Of a stretch of DNA of 64,000 nt, positions 8,562 through 19,053 are shown one piece after another. This DNA is from Fluviispira sanaruensis. Its GTDB lineage: Bacteria; Bdellovibrionota_B; Oligoflexia; Silvanigrellales; Silvanigrellaceae. Made by a program: the position numbers and the translations under genes. The stretch spans positions 2,563,501-2,627,500 of the forward strand of contig NZ_AP019368.1 of NCBI RefSeq assembly GCF_004295685.1, given 5' to 3'. The notes under the pieces were generated by a model. The model worked only from the letters and a program-made list of their open reading frames with translations, did no database searches and was not told the origin of the DNA. Every line of letters starts with the position of its first letter. Position 1 is the stretch's first letter.

Positions 8562-9131
8562 TCATTTTTTCTTTGCAGATTTTTTCTTAGAAACTTTCTT
8601 TTTGGAAGGTTTCTTTTTTGTACTTTTAACGCTTTTTGTTTTAGACGATTTTTTAGCTGACATTTTCTTCGTCGTTTTCTTTGTTACTTTCTTTTTGGAA
8701 GATTTTTTTGCTGAAGTTTTCTTTTTAATTAACTTACCAAATCCCCAAGCATATCCATCAATATCTACCAAAGCGCACATCCTGTCGCCCCAATATGTAT
8801 CTTCAGGCTCCATTGTTCCACGTGCACCGTTTGCAATTGCATTTTTGTAAAATTTATCGACGTTATCAACATACACGTAAAGCATATTTGGTGGTGGATT
8901 TAAACTCGAAGCGGGAGATTTTGCTTTATCTCCCATTGCTCCTTCTGGGGCAAACATAAATAATGTGATATTTTTATAAGTCATTTCTGCATGATGAATC
9001 TGTCCATCCTTACCTGGCTTAGTTTTTGATTTAAAGCCAAAAGCTTTTTTGTAAAAATCCAAAGATTGTTTAGCATCACGAACAGACAAGTAAGGTAACA
9101 GCCATGGTGTACGTGGAGGGCGAGGATCCAT
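8562..9131 (-). CDS. VOC (glyoxalase-fold) protein with a lysine-rich C-terminal tail
   Basis: The 189-residue protein begins with one VOC domain (residues about 5-135): WLLPYLSVRDAKQSLDFYKKAFGF, then KPGKDGQIHHAEMTY, LYVYVDNVDKFYKNAI and a closing DIDGYAWGFGKLI. PhnB-like members of this fold bind metals or small ligands. About 55 residues follow, made almost entirely of Lys, Ser, Thr and Ala in KKxSxKK-type repeats, like the tails of histone H1-type bacterial proteins. The start has AAAGGAG upstream. The tail suggests binding to nucleic acid or another polyanion; that is inference. Confidence 0.8.
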   Translation of the reverse strand: MDPRPPRTPWLLPYLSVRDAKQSLDFYKKAFGFKSKTKPGKDGQIHHAEMTYKNITLFMFAPEGAMGDKAKSPASSLNPPPNMLYVYVDNVDKFYKNAIANGARGTMEPEDTYWGDRMCALVDIDGYAWGFGKLIKKKTSAKKSSKKKVTKKTTKKMSAKKSSKTKSVKSTKKKPSKKKVSKKKSAKKK

Positions 9132-9276
9132 ATTTTTCTCCTTTAGCATTTTATTTTTCCAAAAGTGATAATGGCAAAATTTTAAAGCGGTTTCAATTCA
9201 TTTCTTTGTCAAAAAAATTGTTATTGAGCTACTTATAGAATACAATTAAATTACATAATCTTCACTTGAGGAAAAA

Positions 9277-9834
9277 ATGACAAAATTGAATCGATTCTTC
9301 TCTATATCATTAATTATCTCAGCTTTATTACTTTTAATTAGTAATGCTAATGCATTGCAAGCAGGTAATTACATTTTTGATCAAAAAGACTCTAAAGTAG
9401 AGTTTAAAATAAAAAATTTGGGATTTATGAATGTAAGCGGAAAATTCAATATATTTAAAGGCAATCTAAAATTATCTGATAATTTTTTAAATTCAAAAAT
9501 TGAAGGCATAGTTGAAACGAGTTCAATCGACACAGACAGCGAGTCAAGAGATAAGCATCTGAAAAGTGAAGATTTTTTTGAGGTTGCGAAGTACCCCAAT
9601 ATGAAATTTGTTGGTAAAAACTTAACAGGAGAACAAATGAATTTCAAAGTTACGGGAGATCTCACTATAAAGGGTATCACAAAATCGGTTACTTTTTCTG
9701 GTATAAAAAGTGATGATCAAGATAAATTTCAAATTTCATGTATCATTAATAGAAAAGAATTTAATATAATATATGGTTCATTTATTTCTGATGAAGTTCA
9801 GATAATTTTAAATTTGCAACCAATAAAAAACTAA
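9277..9834 (+). CDS. Periplasmic YceI-family lipocalin-like protein
   Basis: The 185-residue product has a signal peptide (cleavage near NANALQ) and a single YceI domain: NYIFDQKDSKVEFKIKNLG, then SIDTDSESRDKHLKSEDFF, KYPNMKFVGK and GDLTIKGITKSVTFSG. YceI proteins form lipocalin-like barrels that bind long isoprenoid or amide lipids in the periplasm. Transport or storage of such a lipid is the expected role. The start has TTGAGGA 8 nt upstream. It is divergent from the VOC gene. Confidence 0.9.
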   Translation: MTKLNRFFSISLIISALLLLISNANALQAGNYIFDQKDSKVEFKIKNLGFMNVSGKFNIFKGNLKLSDNFLNSKIEGIVETSSIDTDSESRDKHLKSEDFFEVAKYPNMKFVGKNLTGEQMNFKVTGDLTIKGITKSVTFSGIKSDDQDKFQISCIINRKEFNIIYGSFISDEVQIILNLQPIKN

Positions 9835-9841
9835 ATTTGAA

Positions 9842-10602
9842 TTAATTACGAGATTGTATTATTTTTTTTATAGATTTATTAATCTTTTCAATTTTATCTT
9901 AATCCACTCTCAAAGTGCGCATAAAATGACGGACAGAACTTGATGTTGCATTTGTTAGAGGAGTAATTCCAAGATTTTTAGATTTATTCGGCAAATAGGT
10001 TAAAATAAATTCAAATTAATTTCCGCCCATAAAAAAATAATCTGCTTCATTATTTGAGATTATTTCTATCATTTTCAAATTATTTATTGAGGAAATTAAT
10101 AAACTTATGGATTCTTTTTGAGCATCCATAGAAGGGGAATAGTTCCTATAACTCAGCAATTTTTGAACGATTGAATCTTCAAAAAAATAGCAAATTTTTT
10201 AAGTAATTATAAATCTTTATTCTTTAATAATTCATCAGAACATGCTGAACTTAAAAAACTTTTATCATCTTTTCTTACAATAATAACCATATTTTTATCT
10301 TTAAAAAAAGGAATACTAAAATTTGCATATTTTTTTTCTCTCACTATTAAAATTTGTTGCAGGATAACAAATTCTTCTACTATTTTTCCTTATTTCTTGC
10401 ACATTATGCGCAAATGACATTTTTTCAAACTCAAAAGGAATTTTTAAATCTTTTAATATTTTCGTTACCAATTTATATATTATGCCATTGTTAACATCTT
10501 TTATAAAGAAATAAGGTCTAATATGATATTGAATTATTATTTTCTCACTTGGCCAAGCTGGAAAAAAGAAATATAGACGATAAAAAAATATAATATTTTC
10601 AT
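9842..10602 (-). pseudogene. Decayed family-3 solute-binding protein gene
   Basis: The minus strand starts with ATG and a signal-like MKILYFFIVYISFF at 10602, then breaks frame at once. Moving between frames gives EKIIIQYHIRPYFFIKDVNN, LVTKILKDLKIPFEFEKMSF, IPFFKDKNMVIIVRKDDKSF, NYSPSMDAQKESISLLISSI, NNEADYFLWAEINL and PLTNATSSSVRHFMRTL. That is the order of a periplasmic amino-acid-type binding protein, as at 20281 and 47043. Several in-frame TAA codons and at least three frameshifts make it non-functional. It occupies the gap between the YceI gene and fliW. Confidence 0.75.
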
Positions 10603-10651
10603 AAGTTAATATTTTTAATTTTATAATAGTCTTTATAAAATTTTAAAGAAA

Positions 10652-11176
10652 TTAGCCTTTTGAGCTGGCTTCATTTTCAACTTTACTTGCAAGTTGCTGT
10701 TGAATTGCCTTTTTGAGATCGTTTTGTGACTCTCTTTGAGAATATCTTTTCATTTCTTCCATTATAAAATGCTTTGTCTGGTATTGAGGATCTTTCAAAA
10801 TGACTTGTTTACCTAGTTTGTTACTTAAATTAAAAACCAACGGAGCTTTTAAATTGGCGCTCATTTTTTTAGGATCCATTGGAATCGTGACTATTACTGA
10901 AATAACGGCTTCATCTGGATTAGCTAATTTCAATGCAGAAACTTCTTCTTCTGTTACTTCAACCATATAATCAGGTCTAAACGAAAGTGGGCTTATCACT
11001 ATAAATGCCATAGATGGATCATTGATAGACTGCAGCCATTTAAAAGGTGAGTCAGTATCATGATCTAACAAAATGAACTGATTGAGTTCAGGAAAACCAA
11101 TCAATCCTTCAGGCAGATTGAGCAAATCACTCTCACTAATTTCTATCTCTCCAAAACGCGAAGTGTTTAGTTTCAA
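10652..11176 (-). CDS. fliW: Flagellar assembly factor FliW
   Basis: The 174-residue protein matches FliW along its length: TSRFGEIEISESDLLNLPEG at the start, LIGFPELNQFILLD, PFKWLQSINDPSMAFIVI, and APLVFNLSNKLGKQVIL. FliW binds flagellin, and in many bacteria it antagonises the translational repressor CsrA, coupling flagellin synthesis to export. The family averages about 150 residues; here there is a short polar C-terminal extension. GGGGGC lies upstream of the start. No csrA or flagellin gene is adjacent. Its presence implies the organism builds flagella. Confidence 0.93.
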   Translation of the reverse strand: MKLNTSRFGEIEISESDLLNLPEGLIGFPELNQFILLDHDTDSPFKWLQSINDPSMAFIVISPLSFRPDYMVEVTEEEVSALKLANPDEAVISVIVTIPMDPKKMSANLKAPLVFNLSNKLGKQVILKDPQYQTKHFIMEEMKRYSQRESQNDLKKAIQQQLASKVENEASSKG

Positions 11177-11321
11177 GGCAGCCCCCTTTACATTCCTTAC
11201 AATTGCTCAATATCTAAGTTAGTTTATGGAATTGGGAAGTGCAATAAGATTTGCTATGAATATTGACACGTCAAAATATTTTAATTTCTACGATGCACCA
11301 ATTGCATAGTCAATTATATAA

Positions 11322-11966
11322 TTAATTTTGTAATTGACTATGCCAGGTGTATTGACTGGATTTAATTTTGGAAAACATCTTATCCGTAAGGAGAAGATTG
11401 TTGTTAACTATTTTCAAATTTGCATACGAATTCTCCGTAAAATGATACTCACCACTTAAGTGCAAATATTTATGATCAAATCTAAGATAATAATTTTCTG
11501 AAATGCTTACAGCAAGTGCTGTGCTTTCCTCGCCTAAAAAATACCAACATTCAAAGGATATCTCTAAATATTTATTATAAAGTGCATTTTTAATTCCGAA
11601 TAAATATTCTCTAGGCAATGCGTCCTTAGAAATAATTCTCCAAGTGTTAAAAGAAAATTTGATTTTAATTGACTTCAGTAGATCCATTGCCATATCGCTT
11701 GAAATACACATTATGCTGTATTTTAGGAGAGTCTCTACCGATGAATTCATTTCCTGTGCATATTTGGCATAAATATCTTACCTAGCTAGTTGTCGCCAAA
11801 TAATTGTTTCGTTAGCAATGACATCCATAAAACGAACTCTTCCTAAACCTGCTGTAAAAGTTGCGAGCCATATTTGTCTTTCTTCCGATGAAAAGTAACA
11901 TTGTTGGCAAAATAAATTTTGCATAAATAAAGAGTTTATGAAAATAGACCGAAAAATGAATGTCAT
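11322..11966 (-). pseudogene. Unidentified gene interrupted by an in-frame stop
   Basis: Two minus-strand open stretches lie in the same frame, separated only by TAA at 11778-11780. The upstream one (62 codons) holds FCQQCYFSSEERQIW, a CxxC start, and ends ETIIWRQLAR. The downstream one continues DIYAKYAQEMNSSVETLLKY for a further 142 codons after its first ATG at 11750. Read through, the junction looks like one continuous helix. I do not recognise the family. Either the gene is broken or only the 142-residue part is translated from 11750, where CAGGAA gives a weak ribosome site. Confidence 0.5.
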
Positions 11967-11996
11967 TATAAATATATGTAGATTTTGGAGTTTATT

Positions 11997-12392
11997 ATGC
12001 TAGATATGGATGACCTAAAAAAAAGAAAAATGGAATTGGAAACAACATTGGAATCTTTGCACAAACTTATAAAATGCCGGAATGCAGTTCTGAGTAGCAT
12101 TGAAAGACTTTCATTTCATAGAGTTATAACACATCAGCGTTCTCTCTTAAATATGAGTTCAAAAGGTGACAAAAAAAATTTTATGGCCATCTCAAGTCGT
12201 GCAATCGAAGTTGATGCAAAAATGAATCGCAGATGTCTATTTCATTTGCGTGCAAAGGAAAAGCATTTAGAAGAATTGCTAAATGAAGTGATATTAAAGT
12301 TATCGGAAAGTGAATCCTCTGTTGCAGAAAATGCAACTCCATCTTCTGAAAATTTAAATAGCGAAAGCGACGAGACAAAAGTTGCATCTTAG
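11997..12392 (+). CDS. Small charged helical protein, unknown function
   Basis: The 131-residue protein is mostly helical and heptad-like (LKKRKMELETTLESLHKLI and KEKHLEELLNEVILKL), with a Ser/Glu-rich tail. It has no signal peptide or membrane segment. GGAG lies 6 nt before the ATG at 11997, which is why that start is preferred over the TTG four codons earlier. It is divergent from the broken gene at 11322. No family is recognised; a coiled-coil adaptor or regulator would fit. Confidence 0.6.
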   Translation: MLDMDDLKKRKMELETTLESLHKLIKCRNAVLSSIERLSFHRVITHQRSLLNMSSKGDKKNFMAISSRAIEVDAKMNRRCLFHLRAKEKHLEELLNEVILKLSESESSVAENATPSSENLNSESDETKVAS

Positions 12393-12771
12393 ACATATAG
12401 ATAAAAAATATCACCCTACATAAAAAAAATTATATTTCATTTAGTTCAAAAACAGTTAATAAACTTAAAATTCATCACAATTCAACACTGCTTATTAATT
12501 GCTCAAAAAAATTTTTTTATATTTTGTAAATATTATTGTTTTTTTATAAATTTGTCTATAAGACCATTCTTGTTGATTTTGAATTTCATTATCAATTATG
12601 ACAGTTTTATTCTTATTTGCTTAGAAAATAGTTATTTTTAAAAAAAACAAAATAATTTAATTTATTCTTTAAAATAAAGAATTTGAACAGTTGCGGCCAA
12701 AATCATCTTTTTTCGAAAATATCAATTTTTCTTTAAACATCTCAAATTAACACGTTATTGAAAGGAATTTC
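12393..12771. other. AT-rich leader region of the 2090-codon gene
   Basis: About 380 bases with no gene. It is extremely AT-rich with runs of T and A, and one GC-richer patch around 12690. The promoter of the giant gene should be here, but no clear -35/-10 pair is visible. GAAAGGAAT just before 12772 is the ribosome site. Confidence 0.4.
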
Positions 12772-15700
12772 ATGAAACTCCAGATTCTATATCCAACGCC
12801 ACTTCTTACAATAATTTCTCTAAGCTTAATGAGCGCTGGTTGTAATCAGCCATCTGATAAGAATAATCATCTTTCTTCCTTAAAATTAAGCAACAGCACT
12901 GCTGAAAATGCTTATGACTTTCTCGATGAAATCGATTTGGACTTATTAAAAGATGAAAATGAACAAAAATTGTTTGAACTGACTCTAATGTATGAAGACT
13001 ATGATTTAAAAATAGAGAAAGATGCTGACGATGCTGTTCAGCCTTGGAAACTATATGCAACTATTTATATCAATCAAAGGCCACATGAAATATCATTAAG
13101 CGATAGTTCCCTCGAAAAACTCGAAGAACAATTGAGTCACGAAATTATTTCTCGTAAAAGTGATGATATCGTCGAACTTGAAAAAACATTTAATATTTCA
13201 ATAGAAATTGTCGAAAAAAATAGCTCACAAAAATTTAAAGTCACTGATAATAGCACGGGAGAAAGTGATACATTTCAAAATTTAAATGATATCAAGGTTG
13301 TTTATACAGGAATAGAGAATAGTTCTGCTTACATTGCGAAAAAGGCAAAAACAATTAAATATGTCATTCGCAAATTAAGAGGGAAAGATGCACATAATAA
13401 AGTCATAAATTTAAAGACGCAAGATGCTGGAAAAGCTCTTGTGATTGATGGCTTTGATGACCTTGCTTCAGCACTTGAAAACTCAGGTCTCCCTAAACAT
13501 CTCGAGCTTTCGCTCAAATCCTCAATATATATGATTTTCGGCGGAGCCGTTTTTATTGGATATGAAGGCGCAAGTGAAGAATTTCAAGAAACAAAAAACG
13601 AATACACAGAGAGCATTGAGGAAACAAAAGCCCTGCGCAAAGAAATCATTACGAATATGGAAAATGAAATCGCCGCTAAAGAAGTATTATTAAGCTCCCT
13701 AGATGCTTCTGATCAATCATTATCTGCACAAGGCAAAATTGCGCGTGAAATTGCAATGGAAAATGCAAAATTTAAAATCGAGTTTGCTCAAGAAGTGCTG
13801 AAGGCTATAAATACAAAAAAAATACAAACAAAATTAGATGCAAAAATTTTTAATAAACTTCTTGATCTTGTACAAAATCATAATATTAAAGTGCATGCAA
13901 TTAAAACTCATTCAAACACACACTTAACATTATTAAATAGCGAGTATACTCAATTATTTAGTAAGTTAAAATCAATTGATAAAATAAAATCACTCCCAGT
14001 GCACGATCAAGAATATGTTGCCACATCTTTAAACTCACTGTTTGAATATCAAAACGGCTTAAATGATTCATTAAGCAAAAGTATTGCAGCAACATCAATA
14101 TTACCCAATATTAGCCGCGGTCTGTCTTCCATGTACTATGGGATGGTCGCATTTGAAGCAAAAACTCTTGCAGAATTGACAACGTTAAACTCTAAAACAT
14201 TCGCAGCGGGTTCAGCAAAAGCACTGACATTTGAAAATTATTTATTATCTGTAGAAGCAATTGGCAATACTTTTTTAGCTGCAGGTCAAGCACAAATGGT
14301 TTTGGCAGGCTTATCAAAAATCTCTGACAATAATAAGGAATTAAAATCTTTAAATACCTGGCTTGACGAGATGATAAAAAGCAGTTTTTGGGATGAAGTT
14401 AAAGCATCCAATTTAGATCCACACAGTAAAAAAAATATTTTAAACACCAAAAAAATACTAGAGAGTTTTTATAAGAGCAAACGCAATTGGATCCGCATGC
14501 GGGCCACGGGCGATACAATGTTAACTGCTGGACAGGCTGCCATGTTTGTTTCAGGTCCACTTGTGTTTGGTATGCCTGCTCTGTCTGGCTTTGGTGCAGG
14601 TTCAACCATTCTTGGAATTGTCACTTCACAAATGAGTGATCAATACATAGATAAAAATTTTGAATTTGAAGCTCCTGCAGAAGACTCTAAGGAAGCCAAA
14701 ATCGCCAAAGGAGATCTCGACAACCCAAACGATCCTCTCATTGTTAAGTTACTCGATCGCAGCACAAAACTCGTAGACCTTTCTCATCAAAAAGCACAAG
14801 TGCGTGTCTGGCAAAAAATATATGATGCATTGATTTTAAACTCTAATATTGACAGTAAAGAGCTTATTCGTACTTTAAAGCAGGATTGGCAAAATAAACA
14901 TTCGAAAATAAATTCTGCAAAAAAAGTTTACTATTCTGAAATTTATTTAAAGAATCTCAGAAAAATGTTCCCCAAAGATAATCCACAATTATTTAATAAA
15001 AACTTAGAATTTATTGACCAAGCAAAACTTCTATTAAACAGCAACTCAAACGATAATAATTCAGTAAAGTCACTTAATTTTATTAAGTTTATCTCTACAC
15101 ATCTCAGACTCTTAAATACTAATAATGAAGTTTCCAATAGTGTTTATTCCCCTGTACTTATTGAAAAGGTAAAATCATCCTCATTAACGAATCAAAATAT
15201 TGGTGAAACTATCACAAGTATTTTTACTTTTTTCGATGAATTTGGTCTTTCCGGTGAGTTTGATCGCAGAATAGTTAAGAAAATTGTTTTACAAAATGGT
15301 TTTCCCTTTTCAGGAGAACAATCCGCGCTTGATAAGAAAAAAATAGCCCATCGCTATCTAAAAGAAGTTGTCGTAAAAACAAATAAACAACCTTGGAATA
15401 TTCCAAATCCTTTACCAGGCTTTTTTGTCTACTACTTCCCCCAATTGTCTGGGAATAGCGACAAACCAAGCAAACCACTTATTTTCTCAAAAAAGGATAA
15501 ATCTGTTTATATCTTTGATAGAAAGCTTTATTTAGAAGATTTAAATAATTATGAAAACATTACGCAAGCTGAAAAAAATTCTGTCGATGAATTTACGAAA
15601 CTTGCGTTTGAAACAAATGATTTTGCAGGCTCTACCGATCAAACATTCTTTGCTAAATTAAAGAAAATGAAAGGAGCTTTTGGTAAAGAATTGCGCAGCG

Positions 15701-18700
15701 TGTTTAAGTTAACATATGAAGCCGCTGCAAAGAGTATTTTTAGAGCGAATACAATCCGCCCAATTACAGATGGGGTGGTCGAACAATTGGACAAATACAA
15801 TAATATTAATAATATTTCTCCAAAAAAGAGCAAAACTTTTTCGAAAGCGAATATTGCCAAGTATTCCTATGCAGGAATAGAGAAGTTTTCAAATGTAGCC
15901 AATAAATATAACGTAGGTATGAATTTTTTACTTATGCCGCAGTCACTCTCCAGTATTCATCAATCTGTACAAAATGGTCAAATTGCTGATGCAACCCGTG
16001 GAGCATTGAGTTTCTCTTTTAACAATGCTGATTTAGCTTTTGACCTAGCACGCACTGCGGGTGGACAAAAATTTTGGGTGAAGCACCCAAAATCATTCCA
16101 AGGAATTGGCTCCATCCAAATTGCCCTCAACGTTGCTTCGGCGGGTCTTGATATTTGGCAAGCCGTTGAACTTTTTAAAGCTGGACAAGCTACAGAAAAT
16201 AAATCACTAAAAACAGACCTCTACGTAAATGCTTCCTTGACGACAGCAACTGCGGCAACTTCTCTTGGCACAGCACTGTTGTTGCCTTTAACTGCCAAAG
16301 CTGGACCTATTGGCACAGCAATTGGTTTTACCATTATGTTCTCCCAGGGTACATACAATGCTGTGCGTACTTCGGAACAACTGAGGGAGCTCGGATTTTC
16401 TGAAGAATATGTCGTTTTGAATTCCATTGGAAATTTCTTTGGCCAATACAGCACAGGTGAAGATCCAAAATTCATTGTAAAAAAGACCGCTAAAGAAATG
16501 GAAGAAACAACTATTCCCGAAATCATGGCCCTCAACAATAAAGAATTTTTAGAAAATATTGGGAAAAATAAACTAAATAACTCCTACTATTTCAATAAAA
16601 TAGTATTCCCAAAAATAAATTTATACGTTCCATATACCCACGCAGTACTTTCTACCTATTGTGCATATGGAATGTGTAGCACGCAAAAAACACAAATTCC
16701 CAGACCAATCGAAAAAGATAAGCATATGTGCTTAACAAACAATTCTTATTTTTCAAATGAACGCGACAGTACAGAAACTGAATCTCTTTTAGCCGATCAT
16801 TTGGCCTTTATAAATTTGAATCACTCTCGCTTGGCCAAAAAAGCAACTATAATACCAGCAGCACCTCCTGGAAGCGGATTCAGTGGATTTGCTACTCATC
16901 ATAACTACAACTCGACTACACCTTGTCCAAACGTCGATGCCAATTATCCGATGATTGAAAAATTCGACACTCCTTCAGCAGAGAATCTGGAAAAAATAAA
17001 AAATATCCCTGACAGTCAAAAAGCAGATTTATATTTTGTCGGAATAGGAGATCAAGGCAAACATGGAAATATGATCAGCTCCATTTCGGCAAATAAGAAT
17101 AATAAAAATTTATTTAATATTCATCCTGCAAGTTATATTTTACAACTTGTTGGAGGCGATAAAGAGGATATTTTTGAATTTTATAATTATTTACAAGGAA
17201 AAATTGAAGGTTCGCCTACAAATGGATTTATCGATGGTGGAGACGGAATTGATACAATTAATCTTCAAGGGATTAATATTAAAAACGAAAAAGTCTTTAT
17301 CTCTTTAAATGGAAATACTAATAAAAACAATCAATTTTTAGAAATTAGAAATGTAGAAAATGTAATCGGCTCAAAAAATGATGATGTTATTGATGGCAAT
17401 GATTCCAATAATGTTATTTTTGGCAAAGAGGGAAATGATATTATCAAAACATATGCAGGAAATGATATCTTGTATCCAGGCACTGGCAATGATGAATTGC
17501 ATGGTGGAATTGGCAGTGATGTCTATGTCATATTGAAAAAGGATGTTGCTAAAGGAACTGAGAAAATTATCAATAATTTTGATCATAGAACAAATAATAA
17601 TTATAAAGATTATTACGATGCTATTATGACAGATATCGAAAATTTATCCACTTTGAGAGATGGCCATGATCTTCTCCTTGGAGTCTATGAAAACGAAGAA
17701 TTTGTTAAATACATTCGAATTAAATATTATTATGTAAGTGATAAGTACAAACATCTTGGCATATCTGATGTCAACGGCAATGTTTATACAACTTTAAATG
17801 GAAGTTTAGATAATTCTGATGAAAATTCTTCTGATTATTTAAGCGGACAATATATAAATACAATTAACTTAAAAGGAAATTCACCCATAGTCAGAATGGA
17901 TGAAAAACTCCAATATTCTGCGCGGGAAAACACAAATATAAATACTTTTAAAGCGCTTTATATGTCCGGAAATCCAGAAAAAATAAGTGAACTCAAAAAA
18001 GACGCATTCAATTTAGAATTTAAAAACGTCATAGGCACAAATGGCAATGATGTTATTTTTGGCGATAGCCAAGATAACTTTATCAATGGGCAAAAGGGAG
18101 TTGATTATTTAAAAGGCAACGATGGCGATGACACTTTATCGGTCTTACTTGAAACAGAAAAACTTGAAAATGAATCGCAAAATATCGATAATGTGTTACT
18201 TAATTATGTTAATGGACAGCACGAAGAATTTATTCAATTAGCCGGTGATAAGGGGCATGACAGTTATATTCTCAATCTATCAAATCTTTCATTAGTCGAA
18301 AATTCAAAACCAATCTTTGTTGAAATAAACAATAAAGATAAGCAAGAAAAAACAGATTCTCTTATTATCTCTGACTCCAGAAATACAATATCAAATATTT
18401 ATTTTACAAAAATATCTAATTCTACAGATTCCAACCAACATTTAAAAATTAACTTCTTCGATACTGTTGAAGAAAAAAATTATGTTGTAGTCCTTAAAAA
18501 CTGGTTTAATCATTTAGAAAATCAACATTTACAAATTCAGGTTGGCAAAAAACTTACCATTCCTCTCTCAATCATGAATTTAGTAACGAATTCTTTAAAT
18601 AAAAATGTTATGAAAAAAGTTACTGGAAATTTACTTGAATCAGAAAAATTTGAATTTTCAATCAATGACTTATTTTTAGCAATAAATCAATATCATTTTG

Positions 18701-19044
18701 AAATTTTCAAGGATACATACCATGTTATTGAAAACGAAACCTTGCGTCAAAAGGATAATATCCTAGATTTTAAACATGATATGAGCAATGATCCAAATAT
18801 AAGAAAAATAAAAAATAAAATTAAATTTGCCCATCTTGAAAACGATCTTGTCATACAGTTAGAAGCAAATTCTATGCAAGAAAAATCTTCATTTATTGTG
18901 CTAAAAGATTACTTTAATAATCATGAATTTAGTTCTAAGAATTTTACGATAAAAACGAATAATGTTCTTCAAATAAATTCTGAAGATTTTAAAGACTTAG
19001 TTTCAAATCTAGCTGATAACGATTTAATGAGTCTCGAGCTTTAA
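12772..19044 (+). CDS. Giant exported toxin-like protein: large-toxin-type pore region plus RTX-type repeats
   Basis: The 2090-residue protein starts with a lipoprotein-like signal; Cys24 follows LMSAG, a non-ideal lipobox. Residues about 60-500 are long charged helices. Hydrophobic stretches occur near 580-625 and 1140-1200 (LGTALLLPLTAKAGPIGTAI). The latter is followed by RTSEQLRELGFS and later by IIPAAPPGSGFSGF, an order resembling the TcdA/TcdB-type pore-forming/delivery region. From about 1485, GGDGIDTINL, GKEGNDII, GGIGSD and GNDGDDTL are calcium-binding RTX-type nonapeptides in at least three clusters. A secreted or surface pore-forming protein is the likely role. No catalytic effector domain and no nearby type I exporter are visible. 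A shorter broken relative lies at 57267. Confidence 0.7.
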   Translation: MKLQILYPTPLLTIISLSLMSAGCNQPSDKNNHLSSLKLSNSTAENAYDFLDEIDLDLLKDENEQKLFELTLMYEDYDLKIEKDADDAVQPWKLYATIYINQRPHEISLSDSSLEKLEEQLSHEIISRKSDDIVELEKTFNISIEIVEKNSSQKFKVTDNSTGESDTFQNLNDIKVVYTGIENSSAYIAKKAKTIKYVIRKLRGKDAHNKVINLKTQDAGKALVIDGFDDLASALENSGLPKHLELSLKSSIYMIFGGAVFIGYEGASEEFQETKNEYTESIEETKALRKEIITNMENEIAAKEVLLSSLDASDQSLSAQGKIAREIAMENAKFKIEFAQEVLKAINTKKIQTKLDAKIFNKLLDLVQNHNIKVHAIKTHSNTHLTLLNSEYTQLFSKLKSIDKIKSLPVHDQEYVATSLNSLFEYQNGLNDSLSKSIAATSILPNISRGLSSMYYGMVAFEAKTLAELTTLNSKTFAAGSAKALTFENYLLSVEAIGNTFLAAGQAQMVLAGLSKISDNNKELKSLNTWLDEMIKSSFWDEVKASNLDPHSKKNILNTKKILESFYKSKRNWIRMRATGDTMLTAGQAAMFVSGPLVFGMPALSGFGAGSTILGIVTSQMSDQYIDKNFEFEAPAEDSKEAKIAKGDLDNPNDPLIVKLLDRSTKLVDLSHQKAQVRVWQKIYDALILNSNIDSKELIRTLKQDWQNKHSKINSAKKVYYSEIYLKNLRKMFPKDNPQLFNKNLEFIDQAKLLLNSNSNDNNSVKSLNFIKFISTHLRLLNTNNEVSNSVYSPVLIEKVKSSSLTNQNIGETITSIFTFFDEFGLSGEFDRRIVKKIVLQNGFPFSGEQSALDKKKIAHRYLKEVVVKTNKQPWNIPNPLPGFFVYYFPQLSGNSDKPSKPLIFSKKDKSVYIFDRKLYLEDLNNYENITQAEKNSVDEFTKLAFETNDFAGSTDQTFFAKLKKMKGAFGKELRSVFKLTYEAAAKSIFRANTIRPITDGVVEQLDKYNNINNISPKKSKTFSKANIAKYSYAGIEKFSNVANKYNVGMNFLLMPQSLSSIHQSVQNGQIADATRGALSFSFNNADLAFDLARTAGGQKFWVKHPKSFQGIGSIQIALNVASAGLDIWQAVELFKAGQATENKSLKTDLYVNASLTTATAATSLGTALLLPLTAKAGPIGTAIGFTIMFSQGTYNAVRTSEQLRELGFSEEYVVLNSIGNFFGQYSTGEDPKFIVKKTAKEMEETTIPEIMALNNKEFLENIGKNKLNNSYYFNKIVFPKINLYVPYTHAVLSTYCAYGMCSTQKTQIPRPIEKDKHMCLTNNSYFSNERDSTETESLLADHLAFINLNHSRLAKKATIIPAAPPGSGFSGFATHHNYNSTTPCPNVDANYPMIEKFDTPSAENLEKIKNIPDSQKADLYFVGIGDQGKHGNMISSISANKNNKNLFNIHPASYILQLVGGDKEDIFEFYNYLQGKIEGSPTNGFIDGGDGIDTINLQGINIKNEKVFISLNGNTNKNNQFLEIRNVENVIGSKNDDVIDGNDSNNVIFGKEGNDIIKTYAGNDILYPGTGNDELHGGIGSDVYVILKKDVAKGTEKIINNFDHRTNNNYKDYYDAIMTDIENLSTLRDGHDLLLGVYENEEFVKYIRIKYYYVSDKYKHLGISDVNGNVYTTLNGSLDNSDENSSDYLSGQYINTINLKGNSPIVRMDEKLQYSARENTNINTFKALYMSGNPEKISELKKDAFNLEFKNVIGTNGNDVIFGDSQDNFINGQKGVDYLKGNDGDDTLSVLLETEKLENESQNIDNVLLNYVNGQHEEFIQLAGDKGHDSYILNLSNLSLVENSKPIFVEINNKDKQEKTDSLIISDSRNTISNIYFTKISNSTDSNQHLKINFFDTVEEKNYVVVLKNWFNHLENQHLQIQVGKKLTIPLSIMNLVTNSLNKNVMKKVTGNLLESEKFEFSINDLFLAINQYHFEIFKDTYHVIENETLRQKDNILDFKHDMSNDPNIRKIKNKIKFAHLENDLVIQLEANSMQEKSSFIVLKDYFNNHEFSSKNFTIKTNNVLQINSEDFKDLVSNLADNDLMSLEL

Positions 19045-19053
19045 AAACGCAGA

